The translations under genes were made by a program, and so were the position numbers. The notes below the pieces were generated by a model. It was not told the DNA's origin, made no database searches, and saw only the letters and a program-made list of their open reading frames with translations. 64,000 nt of DNA from positions 1,650,501 to 1,714,500 of the forward strand of contig CANLPY010000001.1 of assembly GCA_947493165.1 (NCBI GenBank), written 5' to 3'. The first letter of the stretch is position 1. The number at the start of each line of letters is the position of its first letter. Shown in pieces: positions 32,750-41,605 of the stretch. This stretch comes from an uncultured Erythrobacter sp. Lineage in GTDB: Bacteria; Pseudomonadota; Alphaproteobacteria; Sphingomonadales; Sphingomonadaceae.

Positions 32750-33127
32750 ATGAACGCGCCAGAGACCAAAGATACCAGACCGCCCGCACCGCAAGGCGGT
32801 TTTGACGCCAACCGACCAACGATCATCAGCCTGCTGTACCTCACCAGCTTTATCACCGGCATCACCGGATTGGTTGGCATTGTTCTGGCGCACGTCTGGC
32901 AAGGCGAAGATCAAGAGCCATGGATGGCATCTCACTACACATACCTTATCCGTACGTTCTGGTTCGGCTTGGTAGGTTCAATCATTGGCGCAGTGTTAAC
33001 ACTTGTTCTGATCGGCATTCTGGTCCTGTTCGCCGTCGCCGTGTGGGTTGGCGTGCGCAGCGTGATGAGCCTGCTCAAGGCACAGCGGCAAGAGCCAATG
33101 CCTGATCCGCGTACGCTGGCTTTTTAA
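32750..33127 (+). CDS. DUF4870-like small membrane protein
   Basis: 125 residues from the ATG at 32750. The start is polar and proline-rich, followed by three hydrophobic helices: SLLYLTSFITGITGLVGIVLAHV, then YTYLIRTFWFGLVGSIIGAVL and IGILVLFAVAVWVGVRSVM. The H-Y-xY-LIRTFW segment is the conserved loop of DUF4870/Tic20-like membrane proteins. Function is unknown in bacteria. Confidence 0.75.
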   Translation: MNAPETKDTRPPAPQGGFDANRPTIISLLYLTSFITGITGLVGIVLAHVWQGEDQEPWMASHYTYLIRTFWFGLVGSIIGAVLTLVLIGILVLFAVAVWVGVRSVMSLLKAQRQEPMPDPRTLAF

Positions 33128-33147
33128 AAAAAGGGGCCTTGTGCCCC
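33126..33147 (-). terminator. Rho-independent terminator of the DsrE-like gene
   Basis: On the minus strand GGGGC/GCCCC arms around a short loop are followed by seven T, 9 bases beyond the stop of the DsrE-like gene. The A-run also follows the stop of the DUF4870-like gene on the other strand. Confidence 0.8.
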
Positions 33148-33155
33148 CGCCCATA

Positions 33156-33686
33156 TCAATACGCGTTAATGCCAAATCCGCGGCGTTGCAGCTCTGCATG
33201 AGCAACGGTGCCGCTGGGCGCCATCTTTACGCCGTTCAGCAGATGCGCATTGCCAACCTTGTGATATTTGGCCGCAACGCCGCAGACCCAGATCTCTGCC
33301 CCGCGCTCCACCAATTCGGCAACCACGTCGGCGTTGGGATTGGATAGGCCATAATATTTCTCGCCATAGCGATCATCCCCGGCAACGTCGAACACGGAAG
33401 GGCCGTGAATTACGATCCCGATTTTCACCCGATCTGGTGAGACGCCTTGGCCCTCCATCGCTTTAGAGAATGCGAGCGCCCGCCGCAGCGCCGCGTTCAC
33501 TTCGCCAGCCTGGCCCTCGTAGGCATCAAAGCTGTGCTTCCACACAGCATCAGCGGGAAAAGTCATCTGATTGATGATCTCGACCTCATCCTCGCCGGTA
33601 TGATCATCGGCCAAAACGCTCGTGAGCGGCGCCGCCATCAATCCGATGGTGAACGCAATCGCTGCAAATGTTGAATGGGTTGTCAT
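33156..33686 (-). CDS. Periplasmic DsrE-family protein
   Basis: 176 residues from the ATG at 33686 with AGGAGGAG 6 bases upstream; the much longer open frame upstream is not used. A signal peptide (FAAIAFTIGLMAAPLTSVLA before DD) directs it to the periplasm. The fold is DsrE-like: NAALRRALAFSKAMEGQGV, then VKIGIVIHGPSVFDV, LVERGAEIWVCGVAAKYH with the conserved Cys, and a closing LNGVKMAPSGTVAHAELQRRGF. Such periplasmic members are linked to sulfur trafficking, but here the partner is unknown. Confidence 0.85.
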   Translation of the reverse strand: MTTHSTFAAIAFTIGLMAAPLTSVLADDHTGEDEVEIINQMTFPADAVWKHSFDAYEGQAGEVNAALRRALAFSKAMEGQGVSPDRVKIGIVIHGPSVFDVAGDDRYGEKYYGLSNPNADVVAELVERGAEIWVCGVAAKYHKVGNAHLLNGVKMAPSGTVAHAELQRRGFGINAY

Positions 33687-33774
33687 CGGAACTCCTCCTG
33701 CTTTGCCCGCGACTGTGCCAAGCGGTGCGCGAGACAGCAATAGCCAGCGCTGCTTGGCGCTGATACGAAGCGGC

Positions 33775-34458
33775 ATGACACGCACTTTGATACTCACGCT
33801 CGCCCTTTCGCTCAGCGCCTGCGAAGCGCCGGCCCTTAATTCTGACCCCACCCCCGAAGGCGGCACAGATCCGCAGGGTGCGTTTTGGGACGTGCTATCG
33901 AGCCATTGCGGTGAGGACGGCCCGGGCAGGGCATATCCCGGCGCGCTCGTCAGCTCTGATGATGCCGATGCCGATTTCGTCGGGCGCGCGATGGTGATGC
34001 AGGTGCGTGAGTGCTCCGAAGATCGGATCGCCATCCCCTTCCACGTGCAGCTCCCCAATGAAGATGGTGAGCTGGAATGGGACCGTTCGCGCACATGGCT
34101 GATCACCCGCAACGAAGCGGGCGGACTGCGGCTCAAGCACGATCACCGTCATAAGGATGGAGAGCCGGACGCGGTCACTATGTATGGCGGCGACACCGCG
34201 GATGAAGGCTCTGCGCTGGTGCAAAGTTTCCCGGTGGATGCAGAGAGTATTGCGCTGTTCGAACGCGAAGGATTGGAGGCCTCTGTCACCAATATATGGA
34301 CGGTAGAAGTCGCACCCGCAATCGCTGAGGACGGCGTGTTTGCATACCAGTTGCAGCGCACGGTAGAGGGCGGCGCGCCTGAAGATCGGCTATTCCGGGT
34401 TGAGTTTGACCTTAGCCAAGAAGTGGACGCGCCTCCGCCTGCATGGGGGCAAGAGTAA
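33775..34458 (+). CDS. Lipoprotein of unknown function
   Basis: 227 residues from the ATG at 33775. A lipobox LSAC at residues 13-16 marks it as lipidated. The mature part contains DVLSSHCGEDGPGRAYPGAL, then EDRIAIPFHVQLPNEDGELEWDRSRTWLIT and LRLKHDHRHKDGEPDAVTMYGG. This looks like a strand-rich envelope protein conserved in related marine bacteria, but I know no named family or function. The gene is divergent from the DsrE-like gene. Confidence 0.75.
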   Translation: MTRTLILTLALSLSACEAPALNSDPTPEGGTDPQGAFWDVLSSHCGEDGPGRAYPGALVSSDDADADFVGRAMVMQVRECSEDRIAIPFHVQLPNEDGELEWDRSRTWLITRNEAGGLRLKHDHRHKDGEPDAVTMYGGDTADEGSALVQSFPVDAESIALFEREGLEASVTNIWTVEVAPAIAEDGVFAYQLQRTVEGGAPEDRLFRVEFDLSQEVDAPPPAWGQE

Positions 34459-34502
34459 CGCTGTCTGCGTTCAGCTGCGGCTGTGCGCAAAGCAGCCCAT
34501 CA

Positions 34503-34930
34503 TCCGGGCCGCATGATCAAGCGGCGGCGATTAACAGCCGTGCGCTGGCGTTGCTGCGCACCGCAATCGCGCGAGGTAGCTGGCTGGCATCAAGCGTCTT
34601 GGTTCTAGGCCGATGGCTTGGTCGCGGAGCACGGACCCGATAGGGTCTGCAAGGCCGACTGGCCGCCCGCAGGCCTGAAAGGCCGAGGAGATCGCAGCAC
34701 GGATGTGCTGCGGACCAAAAACGCCCAAATCCGCTTGCGCGATTTCTCTGGCGCAACCGCAAGCTGGCTGTCGGTTCAGCCCAGTGAGGGCAGCACGGTT
34801 TTGATGTTTGGCAGCTGGCTAACCCGGCCCGACCACCCGCTCGTCAAAGCCGCGATCCCGTTTCATGTCTGGTATTCAAAGGTGCTGCTGGGCGGTCAAT
34901 ATACAAGTCCATACGATATACTTGTTAGGA
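34503..34930 (+). pseudogene. Decayed gene fragment at the edge of an inserted cassette
   Basis: Two open stretches in different frames look like one broken gene. The first (from 34503) reads AAAINSRALALLRTAIARGS and stops at 34643; the second (to about 34930) reads TVLMFGSWLTRPDHPLVKAA and then IPFHVWYSKVLL. The second resembles the C-terminus of small DUF2867-type lipid-binding proteins (an FGS...PFHxxYSxxLL pattern). The fragment loses similarity where the AT-rich HD-domain gene begins on the other strand. Truncation by insertion is inferred. Confidence 0.4.
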
Positions 34931-36304
34931 GTCCAGCTCGGCAGATAAGCGACGACGAACTTCCATCCGCACCGACTTCGGTTCGTCTTGTATCGGTAGA
35001 TAGTAAACGTTGACGGCGAAGTTACGCATCTTTGCAAGAGTTTTGAGTATCAAATCATCGCACTCAACTAAAAACTTATCACCTTTCCTGGTGTTCAAAA
35101 GAACTGACTTTGCTCTTTCTTCTTCAAAACCAGCATTCGTTGTCTCTACCTCCGATAATTTGACGAATTTGAAGCTTCTTTCATTCACCCAAAAACGCTC
35201 GCGCTCAATTCCCATTTGAGCAGCAACAGAGTCCACAATCTTCTCGGTAAGCTGCTTTTGTATTCCAACTTGTCGATCCGATCTATCTCTAACTACCTCC
35301 CATTTCCACACTCTCTTTGCGGGCCGCCGATACAATACGGCCGCCAAGTGATCGCGCATAACATTCAATCCGGCAGAGTCCTGCGCGCGCCCTTCGTGAG
35401 ATTTGAGTTTATCGACAAACCAACTGTCATCGATACGCCACCAAGTCCCCTCTTCTATTTCGTTCTCGACATAAGCACGTGACAGCAACCCATGCTCATG
35501 ATCGAGGACGAATTTGATTGTTTCAGACAAGCTCCATTCTAATGCTTCAACTGTCTTGTGATGCACCATCTGCATGTAGTCGTAATACCGGCTAATTAGC
35601 ATGTGATCTATTGCTTTGGCTGCCTTAGATTCAAAAGCAAGTTGGCCAGCCGCCCCAAGGGTAGACTTGCTGATGATAAAATCGACATCGACATTTCCAT
35701 ATGGGACTCCACCCAGATGAGAAGTTCGCGCTAGATAGTCTAGTCGATCGCAATCAAGATCACTGCTGATAAGACCAAAGAGTGGATCAGCAGCTCGAGC
35801 GGAAAATATCGATTCAATTGCGGAAACATCTACATCACTAGCTGCTACCAAGATTTTTCGTATGTCTGACCCAGCAGATAGGACTAAAGCGCCGACATCC
35901 TCATGGTTGATGCTGTCCGCATTCCCATCTCGACGTGTTAATTGAGAATCTTTAAACAGACTACCGGCATAGTAATCGGCGAGGGTGTGTTCTGTCGCAT
36001 GTGAAAATGGGTAATGTCCAACATCATGCAAAAGTGCGGCTATTCGATACGCACTTTTCCGACCACAGTCTATCTTTTGAGCATTCTTCGAAATTGCATC
36101 AAGCATTCTTGATGCATTATGTAGAGCCCCAACACTGTGAGCAAACCGAGAATAACCTGCACTAGGAAAAACAAGGTGTGCAAGGCCAAGTTGTCGAACA
36201 TTGTGCAACCGCTGAAATGAGCGACTAGAAACTAGCTTTGCCTCAGTTTCAGTTAATTCGATCGATCCGTATAGAGGATCAGTAATGGATTTGATTCCAG
36301 ACAT
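34925..36304 (-). CDS. HD-superfamily phosphohydrolase (dNTPase/YwfO-like)
   Basis: 459 residues. MSGIKSITDPLYGSIELTE then SFQRLHNVRQLGLAHLVFPSAGYSRFAHSVGALHNASRML is the start of the SAMHD1/YwfO-type HD family. Metal-binding residues are RFAHS (His near 57), ALLHDVGHYPFSHATE (HD near 93) and SSDLDCDRLDYLARTSHLGG with the final Asp near 183. Such enzymes remove triphosphate from dNTPs or act on other nucleotides. The base composition is clearly more AT-rich than its neighbours. It is 18 bases downstream of a YwgA-like gene, and the pair precedes nrdB. Defence by dNTP depletion is possible; housekeeping of the nucleotide pool is the alternative. Confidence 0.88.
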   Translation of the reverse strand: MSGIKSITDPLYGSIELTETEAKLVSSRSFQRLHNVRQLGLAHLVFPSAGYSRFAHSVGALHNASRMLDAISKNAQKIDCGRKSAYRIAALLHDVGHYPFSHATEHTLADYYAGSLFKDSQLTRRDGNADSINHEDVGALVLSAGSDIRKILVAASDVDVSAIESIFSARAADPLFGLISSDLDCDRLDYLARTSHLGGVPYGNVDVDFIISKSTLGAAGQLAFESKAAKAIDHMLISRYYDYMQMVHHKTVEALEWSLSETIKFVLDHEHGLLSRAYVENEIEEGTWWRIDDSWFVDKLKSHEGRAQDSAGLNVMRDHLAAVLYRRPAKRVWKWEVVRDRSDRQVGIQKQLTEKIVDSVAAQMGIERERFWVNERSFKFVKLSEVETTNAGFEEERAKSVLLNTRKGDKFLVECDDLILKTLAKMRNFAVNVYYLPIQDEPKSVRMEVRRRLSAELDS

Positions 36305-36322
36305 AGCAGCCCCGCTTTAAGG

Positions 36323-36775
36323 CTATTGCTGCAATGCCTCCATCCCACTGTCAACCAAATGGATCAAATGCGGTTTGGTTTCCGCAATTTTTTCATTTAC
36401 TCCGGCACCACTCAGACTCCAATGCGCTTGAAGGTAGTGCACAGAAGCCAATAACTCCAGCCACTGAGCTTGGCTGGCGTCTTGTGGCTTAGCCGCAATT
36501 AAGTCTTTAATGCTCTTAAGCGCCGACTTAACCGAATCTTTTAGCTGCACTGAAGGTGGGGTTTGAGCCTGCCCCGCATACTCATAGTAATCTTTAGTGA
36601 GTCTAGTTGAATATGGTCCCTTCAAATACCACCCATAACTATATCCAAGTGGAACTTTAGTTTGAGCTAAATAAATCGCCTTTTGAACCTTCAGTCGATC
36701 TTCCACAGTGTCTATCTGAAGAGGAACATTTAGCTCATTTAGTATAGCTCCAAGAGCCTGAAAGCGATCAGACAT
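36323..36775 (-). CDS. YwgA-like protein, partner of the HD hydrolase
   Basis: 150 residues. DRLKVQKAIYLAQTKVPLGY then SYGWYLKGPYSTRLTKDYYEY (about 25-65) matches the (K/R)LxxQKxxYLxx...Y.F..YxxGPYSxxL signature shared by YwgA and the Panacea/DUF4065 families. In Bacillus subtilis ywgA is, as I recall, next to ywfO, which encodes an HD hydrolase like the neighbour here. That recurrent pairing suggests YwgA-type proteins regulate or chaperone the HD enzyme. AT-rich like its partner. Function unproven. Confidence 0.7.
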   Translation of the reverse strand: MSDRFQALGAILNELNVPLQIDTVEDRLKVQKAIYLAQTKVPLGYSYGWYLKGPYSTRLTKDYYEYAGQAQTPPSVQLKDSVKSALKSIKDLIAAKPQDASQAQWLELLASVHYLQAHWSLSGAGVNEKIAETKPHLIHLVDSGMEALQQ

Positions 36776-36849
36776 GTTCTACCTTTGTTCTATTTTGCCC
36801 AGCGGTTAGCGCCGCATCTCCTACTTGTCAAGGTCGCACTTCGCAACCC

Positions 36850-37902
36850 CTACTCTGCCGCCTGTACACCATCCTCGAACATATCCGGACCCGCATCAGC
36901 CGTTTCATCTTCGTTGACGGCTTTGGCCTTCTGGCGCTTGTCAAAGCTGGACCAGACGGTGTTCCAATCGCCCGTCGTCGCGCCTTTGGAATATTCGGTT
37001 GCGCGCGTTTCAAAGAAGTTGGCGTGCTCAACACCGTTCAGCAGCGGCGACAGCCACGGCAGCGGGTGCTCATCAATCATATAGATTGGCTGGAGGCCCA
37101 GCTGGCCCAGACGCCAATCGGCGATATAGCGGATGTACTTCTTGATTTCCTTCGCGTTCATCCCATTAACCGGGCCCATTTCAAACGCGAGATCAATGAA
37201 GGCATCTTCCAGACGCACGGTTTTTTGGCAGACATCGATAATGTCTTCCTTCACCGCCTTGGTCAGGCAGTCGCGTTCCTCAACGAAGGTGTGGAACATC
37301 TTGATGATGCCTTCGCAGTGCAGGCTCTCATCACGAACAGACCAGCTGACGATCTGCCCCATGCCCTTCATCTTGTTGAAGCGCGGGAAGTTCATCAGCA
37401 TCGCAAAGCTGGCGAACAATTGCAGCCCTTCGGTAAAGCCGCCGAACATGGCGAGCGTGCGGGCGATATCTTCATCCGTATCAACGGTGAATTGCTGCAT
37501 GTAATCGTGCTTGTCGGCCATTTCCTCATAATCGAGGAAGGCGGAATATTCGCTTTCAGGCATGCCGATCGTGTCGAGCAAGTGGCTGTATGCCGCGATG
37601 TGCACCGTCTCCATGTTAGAGAAAGCGGTGAGCATCATTTTAATTTCGGTCGGCTTGAACACGCGGCCATATTTGTCGTGGTAGCAATCCTGCACCTCAA
37701 CATCGGCTTGGGTGAAGAAACGGAAGATTTGCGTGAGCAGATTGCGCTCATGCTCGGTGATCTTTTGCGCCCAGTCGCGGCAATCCTCACCCAATGGCAC
37801 TTCTTCCGGCATCCAGTGGATTTGTTGCTGGCGTTTCCAGAAGTCGTAAGCCCATGGATATTCAAAGGGCTTGTAGGTCTTACGGGCTTCGAGCAACGAC
37901 AT
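36850..37902 (-). CDS. nrdB: Ribonucleoside-diphosphate reductase class I, small (beta) subunit NrdB
   Basis: 350 residues. NrdB holds the di-metal centre and tyrosyl radical needed by NrdA to reduce ribonucleotides. METVHIAAYSHLL (about 97-109) has the EXXH metal pair and the Tyr in radical position, and WSVRDESLHCEGI (about 185-197) supplies the second metal pair. The start MSLLEARKTYKPFEYPWAYD and the end of the protein are normal. It lies downstream of nrdA on the same strand, separated by three short genes, so the two subunits may still share regulation. Confidence 0.96.
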   Translation of the reverse strand: MSLLEARKTYKPFEYPWAYDFWKRQQQIHWMPEEVPLGEDCRDWAQKITEHERNLLTQIFRFFTQADVEVQDCYHDKYGRVFKPTEIKMMLTAFSNMETVHIAAYSHLLDTIGMPESEYSAFLDYEEMADKHDYMQQFTVDTDEDIARTLAMFGGFTEGLQLFASFAMLMNFPRFNKMKGMGQIVSWSVRDESLHCEGIIKMFHTFVEERDCLTKAVKEDIIDVCQKTVRLEDAFIDLAFEMGPVNGMNAKEIKKYIRYIADWRLGQLGLQPIYMIDEHPLPWLSPLLNGVEHANFFETRATEYSKGATTGDWNTVWSSFDKRQKAKAVNEDETADAGPDMFEDGVQAAE

Positions 37903-38093
37903 GTGGTGTTCCTAACGTTTGAGCGTGAATTGCTAATATAGGGAATCATGTGCGTGATTCGATAGCAAGCGAGTTGTTTTTGACGGGGATAAACCGTGCA
38001 AATTCTGAGTCAGACCGTTGCGTGGATCGGGCCCGCAAGCCGATCTTGCAGCACATGCAATCATCAATGTTGAAGCGCGCGCAAGTGGCGGCT

Positions 38094-38282
38094 TCAGCTT
38101 GATGCCGCTGCGATCACCGCCATCCATAGAAACGGCAGAAATGCGATGGCGATAATGATATGCAATCGGCCCGCATTGGCAGCGTGTCCAGCGGCATCGC
38201 CGCGGCTGGCCCGCCAACCTTTGTAGAGAAAGGCGAGCGCGAACAGCGTTCCGATAATTCCGATCCAAATCTCTGGTTGCAT
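38094..38282 (-). CDS. Small membrane protein
   Basis: 62 residues with two hydrophobic helices (IWIGIIGTLFALAFLYKGW and LHIIIAIAFLPFLWMAVIAAA) joined by a short basic loop. No family is recognised. It is one of three short genes between nrdA and nrdB on the same strand, close behind another small membrane protein, which suggests co-transcription. Confidence 0.6.
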   Translation of the reverse strand: MQPEIWIGIIGTLFALAFLYKGWRASRGDAAGHAANAGRLHIIIAIAFLPFLWMAVIAAASS

Positions 38283-38302
38283 CGCCTTAAACCACCATCA
38301 TT

Positions 38303-38515
38303 TCAAAAAAGCCGCGCCGCGCCAACATCCGGTAACGCCCTGTTGAGTATGGCATAGGTGATGATCGGAAGCGAGACCGACGCGATCATCATCAGTTTTG
38401 CCGCTTGCCCGGTGATCGTGACATTTTCCTGCAAGCGGCGGAATATCGCAAATTCAACGGCGGCGATGGTCAGGAAAAACAGCGGGATAGCGATGCCGAG
38501 TGTCAATGCGTTCAA
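38303..38515 (-). CDS. Small membrane protein
   Basis: 70 residues: LTLGIAIPLFFLTIAAVEFAIF, a basic stretch (RRLQENVTITGQ) and AAKLMMIASVSLPIITYAIL form two membrane helices. The ATG overlaps the stop of the PilZ gene by four bases, so they are translationally coupled. Function unknown. Confidence 0.6.
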   Translation of the reverse strand: MNALTLGIAIPLFFLTIAAVEFAIFRRLQENVTITGQAAKLMMIASVSLPIITYAILNRALPDVGAARLF

Positions 38516-38853
38516 ACAAAACGGCGGGCTGGGCCGCCCGTGTCCCGCTGCGCGGCGACCGCTCCCTTCCAGTCAGCGGCCGCGAGCGATGCGAACACCC
38601 GCTGTGACAAGGGCCGCGCAAACGCCAGGCCGACATGATCGCCGTTACGCCAGGCAACCTCGGCCAAGTGCGGACCGGTTCCGGCGATGTAGAGGCGCAC
38701 GAATTCGCCCAGATCGACCCGCCCTTGCGGATCGAAAATGCGGCAGCCGCCCTCTGACAGATCGGCAAGCTCAATATCCCACTGCATCCCGCGCGATGTG
38801 CGGTAAGATCCGGTGGCGTCTATCGGGACACGGGAGGTTGTGCGCGCTTTCAT
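38512..38853 (-). CDS. PilZ-domain protein
   Basis: 113 residues from the ATG at 38853. RVPIDATGSYRTSRG (about 8-22) and DLSEGGCRIFDPQGRVDLGE (about 32-51) match the two halves of a PilZ cyclic-di-GMP domain, the D/NxSxxG motif being clear. The usual RxxxR before the barrel is reduced (KARTTSR), so c-di-GMP binding may be weak or lost. It is the first of three coupled short genes between nrdA and nrdB. Confidence 0.75.
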   Translation of the reverse strand: MKARTTSRVPIDATGSYRTSRGMQWDIELADLSEGGCRIFDPQGRVDLGEFVRLYIAGTGPHLAEVAWRNGDHVGLAFARPLSQRVFASLAAADWKGAVAAQRDTGGPARRFV

Positions 38854-38889
38854 AGTGTTACCAATACAAACATGGATTGCGGGCAATGA

Positions 38890-38922
38890 AAAGCCCCCGA
38901 AAGCGTTTTGCTCAGGGGGGCC
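38890..38922 (-). terminator. Rho-independent terminator of nrdA
   Basis: On the minus strand GGCCCCCCTGAGC pairs with GCTTTCGGGGGC and is followed by TTTTC, 22 bases beyond the nrdA stop. It should separate nrdA from the PilZ gene and nrdB, so the latter need their own promoter or read-through. Confidence 0.8.
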
Positions 38923-38943
38923 GTTCTTATCACAGTGTGAGTG

Positions 38944-41013
38944 TCACTGACAGCTGAGGCATTCCTCATAATCGGTCTGCTGCTCGCCCAGCTCTGCTTT
39001 CAGCTCAATCTCCGGCGCATTGGCGGTGTTATCCGCCTCTACCCCGCCGGCAAAGCCTGCGCGTTGGACCGATTTTGAGCGGAGATAATAGAGCGATTTG
39101 ATGCCCTTCTCCCACGCTTGGAAGTGCAGCATCATCAGATCCCATTTGTCGACATCAGCCGGGATGAACAGGTTCAGCGATTGTGCCTGATCGATGTATG
39201 GCGCGCGGTCAGCGGCAAATTCGAGCAGCCAGCGCTGGTCGATTTCAAAGCTGGTCTTGAAGCTGGCCTTTTCTGCATCGGAAAGGAAATCCAAATGCTG
39301 GACGCTGCCGCCCTTTTCTAGGATTGAGTTCCATACATTGTTCGAATCCTTCGACTTCTCGCGCAGGATTGCTTCCAAATATGGGTTCTTCACGATGAAG
39401 CTGCCGGACAGCGTCTTGTGAGTGTAGATGTTGGCCGGGATCGGTTCGATACAGGCGCTGGTGCCGCCGCAAATGATAGAAATCGACGCGGTCGGCGCGA
39501 TTGCCATCTTACAGCTAAACCGCTCCATCGCGCCCATTTCAGCCGCATCAGGACACGGCCCGCGTTCCTGCGCCAGCAACATGCTGGCTTCAGATGCTTT
39601 CGCCTGAATGTGCTTGAACATTTTGAGGTTCAGCGCTTTCGCCATGGCGCTTTCAAAACCGAGGCCTTTTTGCTGAAGGAAGGAGTGGAAGCCCATCACG
39701 CCAAGACCGACAGAGCGTTCGCGCTCAGCGGAATATTTCGCGCGCGCCATCTCATCGGGTGCACGGTCAATGTAATCCTGCAGGACATTGTCCAGCATTC
39801 GCATCACGTCTTCGATGAACTGCTTATCGCCGTTCCACTCATCCCATTTCTCAAGATTGAGCGAAGACAGACAGCACACTGCTGTGCGGTCATTGCCCAA
39901 GTGGTCAATGCCGGTTGGCAGAGTGATTTCACTGCACAGGTTAGAGGTCGAAACCTTCAGGCCCAGATCGCGGTGATGCTTTGGCATCATGCGGTTCACC
40001 GTGTCGTTGAACACGATGTATGGCTCGCCTGTGGCAAGGCGGCATTCAACCAATTTCTGGAATAGCGAGCGCGCGTTTACGGTGCCGCGCACTTCGCCGG
40101 TTTTCGGTGATTTGAGATCAAACTCAGCGCCTTCGCGCACCGCTTCCATAAACTCATCGGTCAGCAGAACGCCGTGATGCAGGTTCAAAGCCTTGCGGTT
40201 GAAGTCGCCCGATGGTTTGCGGATTTCGAGAAATTCCTCAATCTCCGGGTGCGATACGTCAAGATAGCAAGCGGCCGAACCGCGGCGTAGCGAGCCTTGC
40301 GAAATCGCCAGAGTGAGCGAGTCCATGACGCGTACAAACGGGATGATGCCACTGGTCTTGCCATTAAGGCCAACTGGCTCACCAATGCCGCGCACATTGC
40401 CCCAATAGGTGCCAATGCCGCCACCTTTGGATGCAAGCCAGACGTTCTCATTCCAAGTGCCGACAATGCCATCAAGGCTGTCTGACACAGAATTGAGATA
40501 GCAGCTGATTGGCAGGCCGCGCGATGTGCCGCCGTTCGACAGTACCGGTGTTGCCGGCATGAACCAGAGACGCGAGATATAGTCATACAAACGCTGAGCA
40601 TGGTCTGCATCATCAGCGTAGGCATCAGCCACACGGGCAAACAAATCCTGAAAGCTTTCCCCCGGAAGCAAATAGCGATCAATCAGCGTTTCTTTGCCGA
40701 ACTCGGTCAGATTATCATCACGCGACGCGTCGGTTTGAACGTCAAAGCGGCGATCATTGACTTTCTTGCTGTCAGGTTCGGCGGCAGCCTTCGCCACCTC
40801 CGTCATAGCGCCAGCCAGCGCCTCGCCTGCTTTCGCGGCGACCAGTTCTTCGGAACCTTTATCTTCTGCTTGCATGTCTATTGCCTGCTTTTCGCTAGAC
40901 TGGTTTTCAGACGCATCTGTGGTGCTGTCTTCAGCCGACTTTGACTCATCAATTGCCGTGTCTTGCTGTTGATCGAGACCCATGGCCGCGTCATCTCCGT
41001 TCCGAAAATCCAT
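38944..41013 (-). CDS. nrdA: Ribonucleoside-diphosphate reductase class I, large (alpha) subunit NrdA
   Basis: 689 residues, or 679 if the ATG at 40983 is used. The first 100 residues are acidic, low-complexity and without an ATP cone, so allosteric activity control by dATP in the usual form is missing. The catalytic core has ISCYLNSVSDSL with the first active-site Cys, NLCSEITLP with the radical-site Asn/Cys/Glu, and CGGTSACIEP further on. The protein ends EECLSCQ, the flexible redox pair that re-reduces the active site. It supplies deoxynucleotides together with NrdB. A possible CtrA half-site lies about 300 bases upstream. Confidence 0.96.
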   Translation of the reverse strand: MDFRNGDDAAMGLDQQQDTAIDESKSAEDSTTDASENQSSEKQAIDMQAEDKGSEELVAAKAGEALAGAMTEVAKAAAEPDSKKVNDRRFDVQTDASRDDNLTEFGKETLIDRYLLPGESFQDLFARVADAYADDADHAQRLYDYISRLWFMPATPVLSNGGTSRGLPISCYLNSVSDSLDGIVGTWNENVWLASKGGGIGTYWGNVRGIGEPVGLNGKTSGIIPFVRVMDSLTLAISQGSLRRGSAACYLDVSHPEIEEFLEIRKPSGDFNRKALNLHHGVLLTDEFMEAVREGAEFDLKSPKTGEVRGTVNARSLFQKLVECRLATGEPYIVFNDTVNRMMPKHHRDLGLKVSTSNLCSEITLPTGIDHLGNDRTAVCCLSSLNLEKWDEWNGDKQFIEDVMRMLDNVLQDYIDRAPDEMARAKYSAERERSVGLGVMGFHSFLQQKGLGFESAMAKALNLKMFKHIQAKASEASMLLAQERGPCPDAAEMGAMERFSCKMAIAPTASISIICGGTSACIEPIPANIYTHKTLSGSFIVKNPYLEAILREKSKDSNNVWNSILEKGGSVQHLDFLSDAEKASFKTSFEIDQRWLLEFAADRAPYIDQAQSLNLFIPADVDKWDLMMLHFQAWEKGIKSLYYLRSKSVQRAGFAGGVEADNTANAPEIELKAELGEQQTDYEECLSCQ

Positions 41014-41312
41014 TATTTTTTAGCCCCCGCTTGTGCCTCGCACTGGTTTTATCCTCACCTATGCGATGTTCTATCTGTGTTCGACTCGGCGGGTGTTGCC
41101 CACCTAGCATTATCTGGCCTCTCCCGCGCGGATTACTTATCCCCGCTACCCACAGTCCCTGCCGCAATTTCACCTAGCCCAGACCGAATCTCCCCCCCGT
41201 CGCAGATATGGTGACTGCGCCTCGGATTAACTAGGTCTAGTGGGTGTCCCAGCGTCAGGAACCACTAAATACTGAATCAATGAGGACTCAGACGCAAGAG
41301 GGTAAATACGAA

Positions 41313-41320
41313 TTAACCAT
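41313..41320 (+). promoter_or_regulatory. CtrA half-site in the long nrdA upstream region
   Basis: TTAACCAT, the CtrA half-site, is the only known motif recognised in the 592-base gap 41014-41605. The gap also has an 11-bp palindrome GTGTATTACAC (41342-41352) and an A/T palindrome near 41420, but no gene. No NrdR box was recognised. Cell-cycle control of nrdA would fit known alphaproteobacterial practice but rests on an eight-base match. Confidence 0.3.
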
Positions 41321-41605
41321 CCAAAATGGTCAAGTTGGCTGGTGTATTACACGACTGCAACGCCGCGACGCGGCGGAAAAGCTAGGCTGGTGAAACGCGC
41401 AAGCCCTAAAATGAATCTGCGAAAAAATTTTTGCGGGCAAAACCGGCAAAAGATACTTGTGAATCATTCGAATCAAGCCGCGCAATTTTTGAATCAAGCG
41501 TAGCCGCCCGAAAGCCCTCTTTGCACAATACGAAGCGCACAACGCATCGCGTAACCGCAGTCTCGGCTCTGTCAAAGATAAATGCCGATGCGATCAGCGC
41601 AGCGC

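Noticed and set aside
34618..35013. 131-codon plus-strand gene overlapping the HD hydrolase end
   Set aside because: Its second half is antisense to the HD gene and the first lacks a ribosome binding site; kept only as part of a decayed fragment.
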